7,244 bases of DNA from Bacteroidota bacterium (GTDB lineage Bacteria > Bacteroidota > Bacteroidia > UBA7662): the NCBI GenBank assembly GCA_016868485.1, contig VGGT01000096.1, positions 1-7,244 on the forward strand, written 5' to 3'. The notes beneath the pieces were generated by a model that did not search any database, had not been told where the DNA came from, and saw only the letters and a list, made by a program, of their open reading frames with translations. Every line of letters begins with the position of its first letter. Position 1 is the first letter of the stretch. The position numbers were made by a program, and so were the translations under genes. Shown here one piece after another: positions 6,900-7,244 of this stretch.

Positions 6900-6907
6900 C
6901 AAAAATA
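6900..6907 (-). promoter_or_regulatory. Candidate -7 box for the YjbR-like gene
   Basis: Read on the minus strand the octamer is TATTTTTG, a full match to TAnnTTTG, placing the transcription start about 45 nt before the ATG at 6847. No TTTG or TTG is found at the usual -33 distance, because that region is filled by the 11-bp repeats. The array may substitute for a -33 element through a bound activator, or the box may be fortuitous. Confidence 0.45.
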
Positions 6908-6909
6908 CA

Positions 6910-6975
6910 CTATTGATGTGCTATTGATTCGCTATTGATTCGCTATTGATTTGCTATTGATTCGCTATTGATGCG
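6910..6975. repeat. Six-copy 11-bp direct repeat array
   Basis: Six head-to-tail units of exactly 11 bp start at 6910, 6921, 6932, 6943, 6954 and 6965. The consensus is CTATTGATTCG; units 2, 3 and 5 are perfect. Unit 1 ends GTG, unit 4 ends TTG and unit 6 ends GCG, so variation is confined to the last three bases while CTATTGAT is identical in all six. The array has stop codons in every frame and is therefore not coding. It ends 2 bp from the candidate -7 box of the YjbR-like gene. The 11-bp period is close to one turn of DNA, so all copies would lie on nearly the same face of the helix. Confidence 0.97.
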
Positions 6976-7244
6976 CTTCTTAGACGACTGAGTTGTGGTA
7001 CGCCTGTTGGGTAGCTGGATTGACCCGGGAGAACCTATAGCGAAGTTGACATCTGTAGGACAGTCTTCATTGTTCATTGGGACAGGTCATGCAAATTTAA
7101 GCCTTGGTGTGATTGAGAAGCAATTTTTTTATGGGTAAAGCCATCATAGCCCCCGTACGGCTTTTGTCATACAGGCATAATTTTAGTTGTCGACGAATTT
7201 TGCATCCATGATTTGGGGCGGATCGTTCGACAGGCAAAATGGGC
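6976..7244. other. Stretch without a recognisable gene
   Basis: The gene-free stretch runs from 6848 to the window end; beyond the repeat array I see no family, tRNA or rRNA. Two small ORFs overlap on opposite strands: minus 6943-7077 (44 aa, ATG start, basic and Ser/Thr-rich second half, stop inside the repeat array) and plus 6995-7138 (47 aa, GTG start, with SWIDPGEP and SSLFIGTGHANLSLGV). They cannot both be ordinary genes and may be chance or decayed sequence. A weak inverted repeat (AAAGCC at 7137-7142, GGCTTT at 7159-7164, enclosing the palindrome CCGTACGG) followed by four Ts is too poor to call a terminator. Confidence 0.5.
7092..7123 (-). promoter_or_regulatory. Candidate minus-strand promoter upstream of the repeat array
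   Basis: On the minus strand TTG (7123-7121) is followed after 21 bases by TAAATTTG (7099-7092). This fits the Bacteroidota pattern TTG-N(17-23)-TAnnTTTG in both box and spacing. Transcription would run leftward from about 7086 through the 44-aa ORF and the 11-bp repeats into the YjbR-like gene, giving it a second, long-leader transcript. Supported only by motif match. Confidence 0.35.

Noticed and set aside
6848..6910. GTG-initiated extension of the YjbR-like gene
   Set aside because: It would include the candidate promoter box in coding sequence; the ATG at 6847 matches the family start.
6910..6975. CRISPR array or iteron replication origin
   Set aside because: Units are 11 bp with no spacers, so it is not a CRISPR. 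No Rep gene, DnaA box or AT-rich melting region was seen alongside, so an origin is unsupported.
7183..7244. Possible 3' end of a minus-strand gene entering from the right (last residues PPQIMDAKFVDN, stop TAA at 7183-7185)
   Set aside because: Only 20 codons are visible, with no recognisable family, so it cannot be told from a chance open frame.

Overview
The window looks like a chromosomal segment of a Bacteroidota bacterium, with moderate GC content. The evidence is a secreted protein with a C-terminal type IX secretion (T9SS) sorting domain, a ParC with the Bacteroidota-type sequence and tail, a DUF6922/AbiEii gene pair of the kind found in this phylum, weak or absent Shine-Dalgarno sequences, and AT-rich promoter boxes of the form TAnnTTTG. 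I cannot name a genus.

Layout from left to right. Positions 1-130 hold no gene I can support. A NUDIX hydrolase of the CoA pyrophosphatase type lies on the minus strand (131-781, GTG start). A 194-bp AT-rich divergent gap separates it from a 588-residue secreted protein (976-2742, +) with a signal peptide, a PA domain and a T9SS sorting domain, followed by a strong intrinsic terminator (2764-2797). A promoter candidate just behind the terminator precedes a two-gene toxin-antitoxin-like operon: a 100-aa DUF6922-like protein (2868-3170) and a 208-aa AbiEii/AbiGii nucleotidyltransferase (3125-3751), overlapping by 46 nt in different frames. Only 36 bp later begins a topoisomerase IV subunit A gene, parC (3788-6502, 904 aa). 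Its Ala/Pro/Gly-rich tail contains a short tandem repeat and ends in a sequence identical to a known sliding-clamp-binding pentapeptide. A MmcQ/YjbR-family gene (6491-6847, -) converges on parC and overlaps its last 12 bp. Upstream of this gene lie a perfect TAnnTTTG box and, directly next to it, six head-to-tail copies of an 11-bp repeat (6910-6975). The last 270 bp hold no recognisable gene, but do hold a candidate minus-strand promoter and two small overlapping ORFs of unknown meaning.

How the genes fit together. The NUDIX enzyme (cofactor turnover), ParC (chromosome decatenation) and the YjbR-like protein are housekeeping or core-accessory genes, and the secreted protein is a surface or exported product. 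The DUF6922-AbiEii pair is a likely mobile defence or toxin-antitoxin insertion placed directly in front of parC. I see no convincing separate parC promoter, so parC may be partly read from the toxin-antitoxin transcript. The observations I consider most worth checking are the clamp-like ParC terminus, the 11-bp array beside the YjbR promoter, and the toxin-antitoxin/parC linkage.
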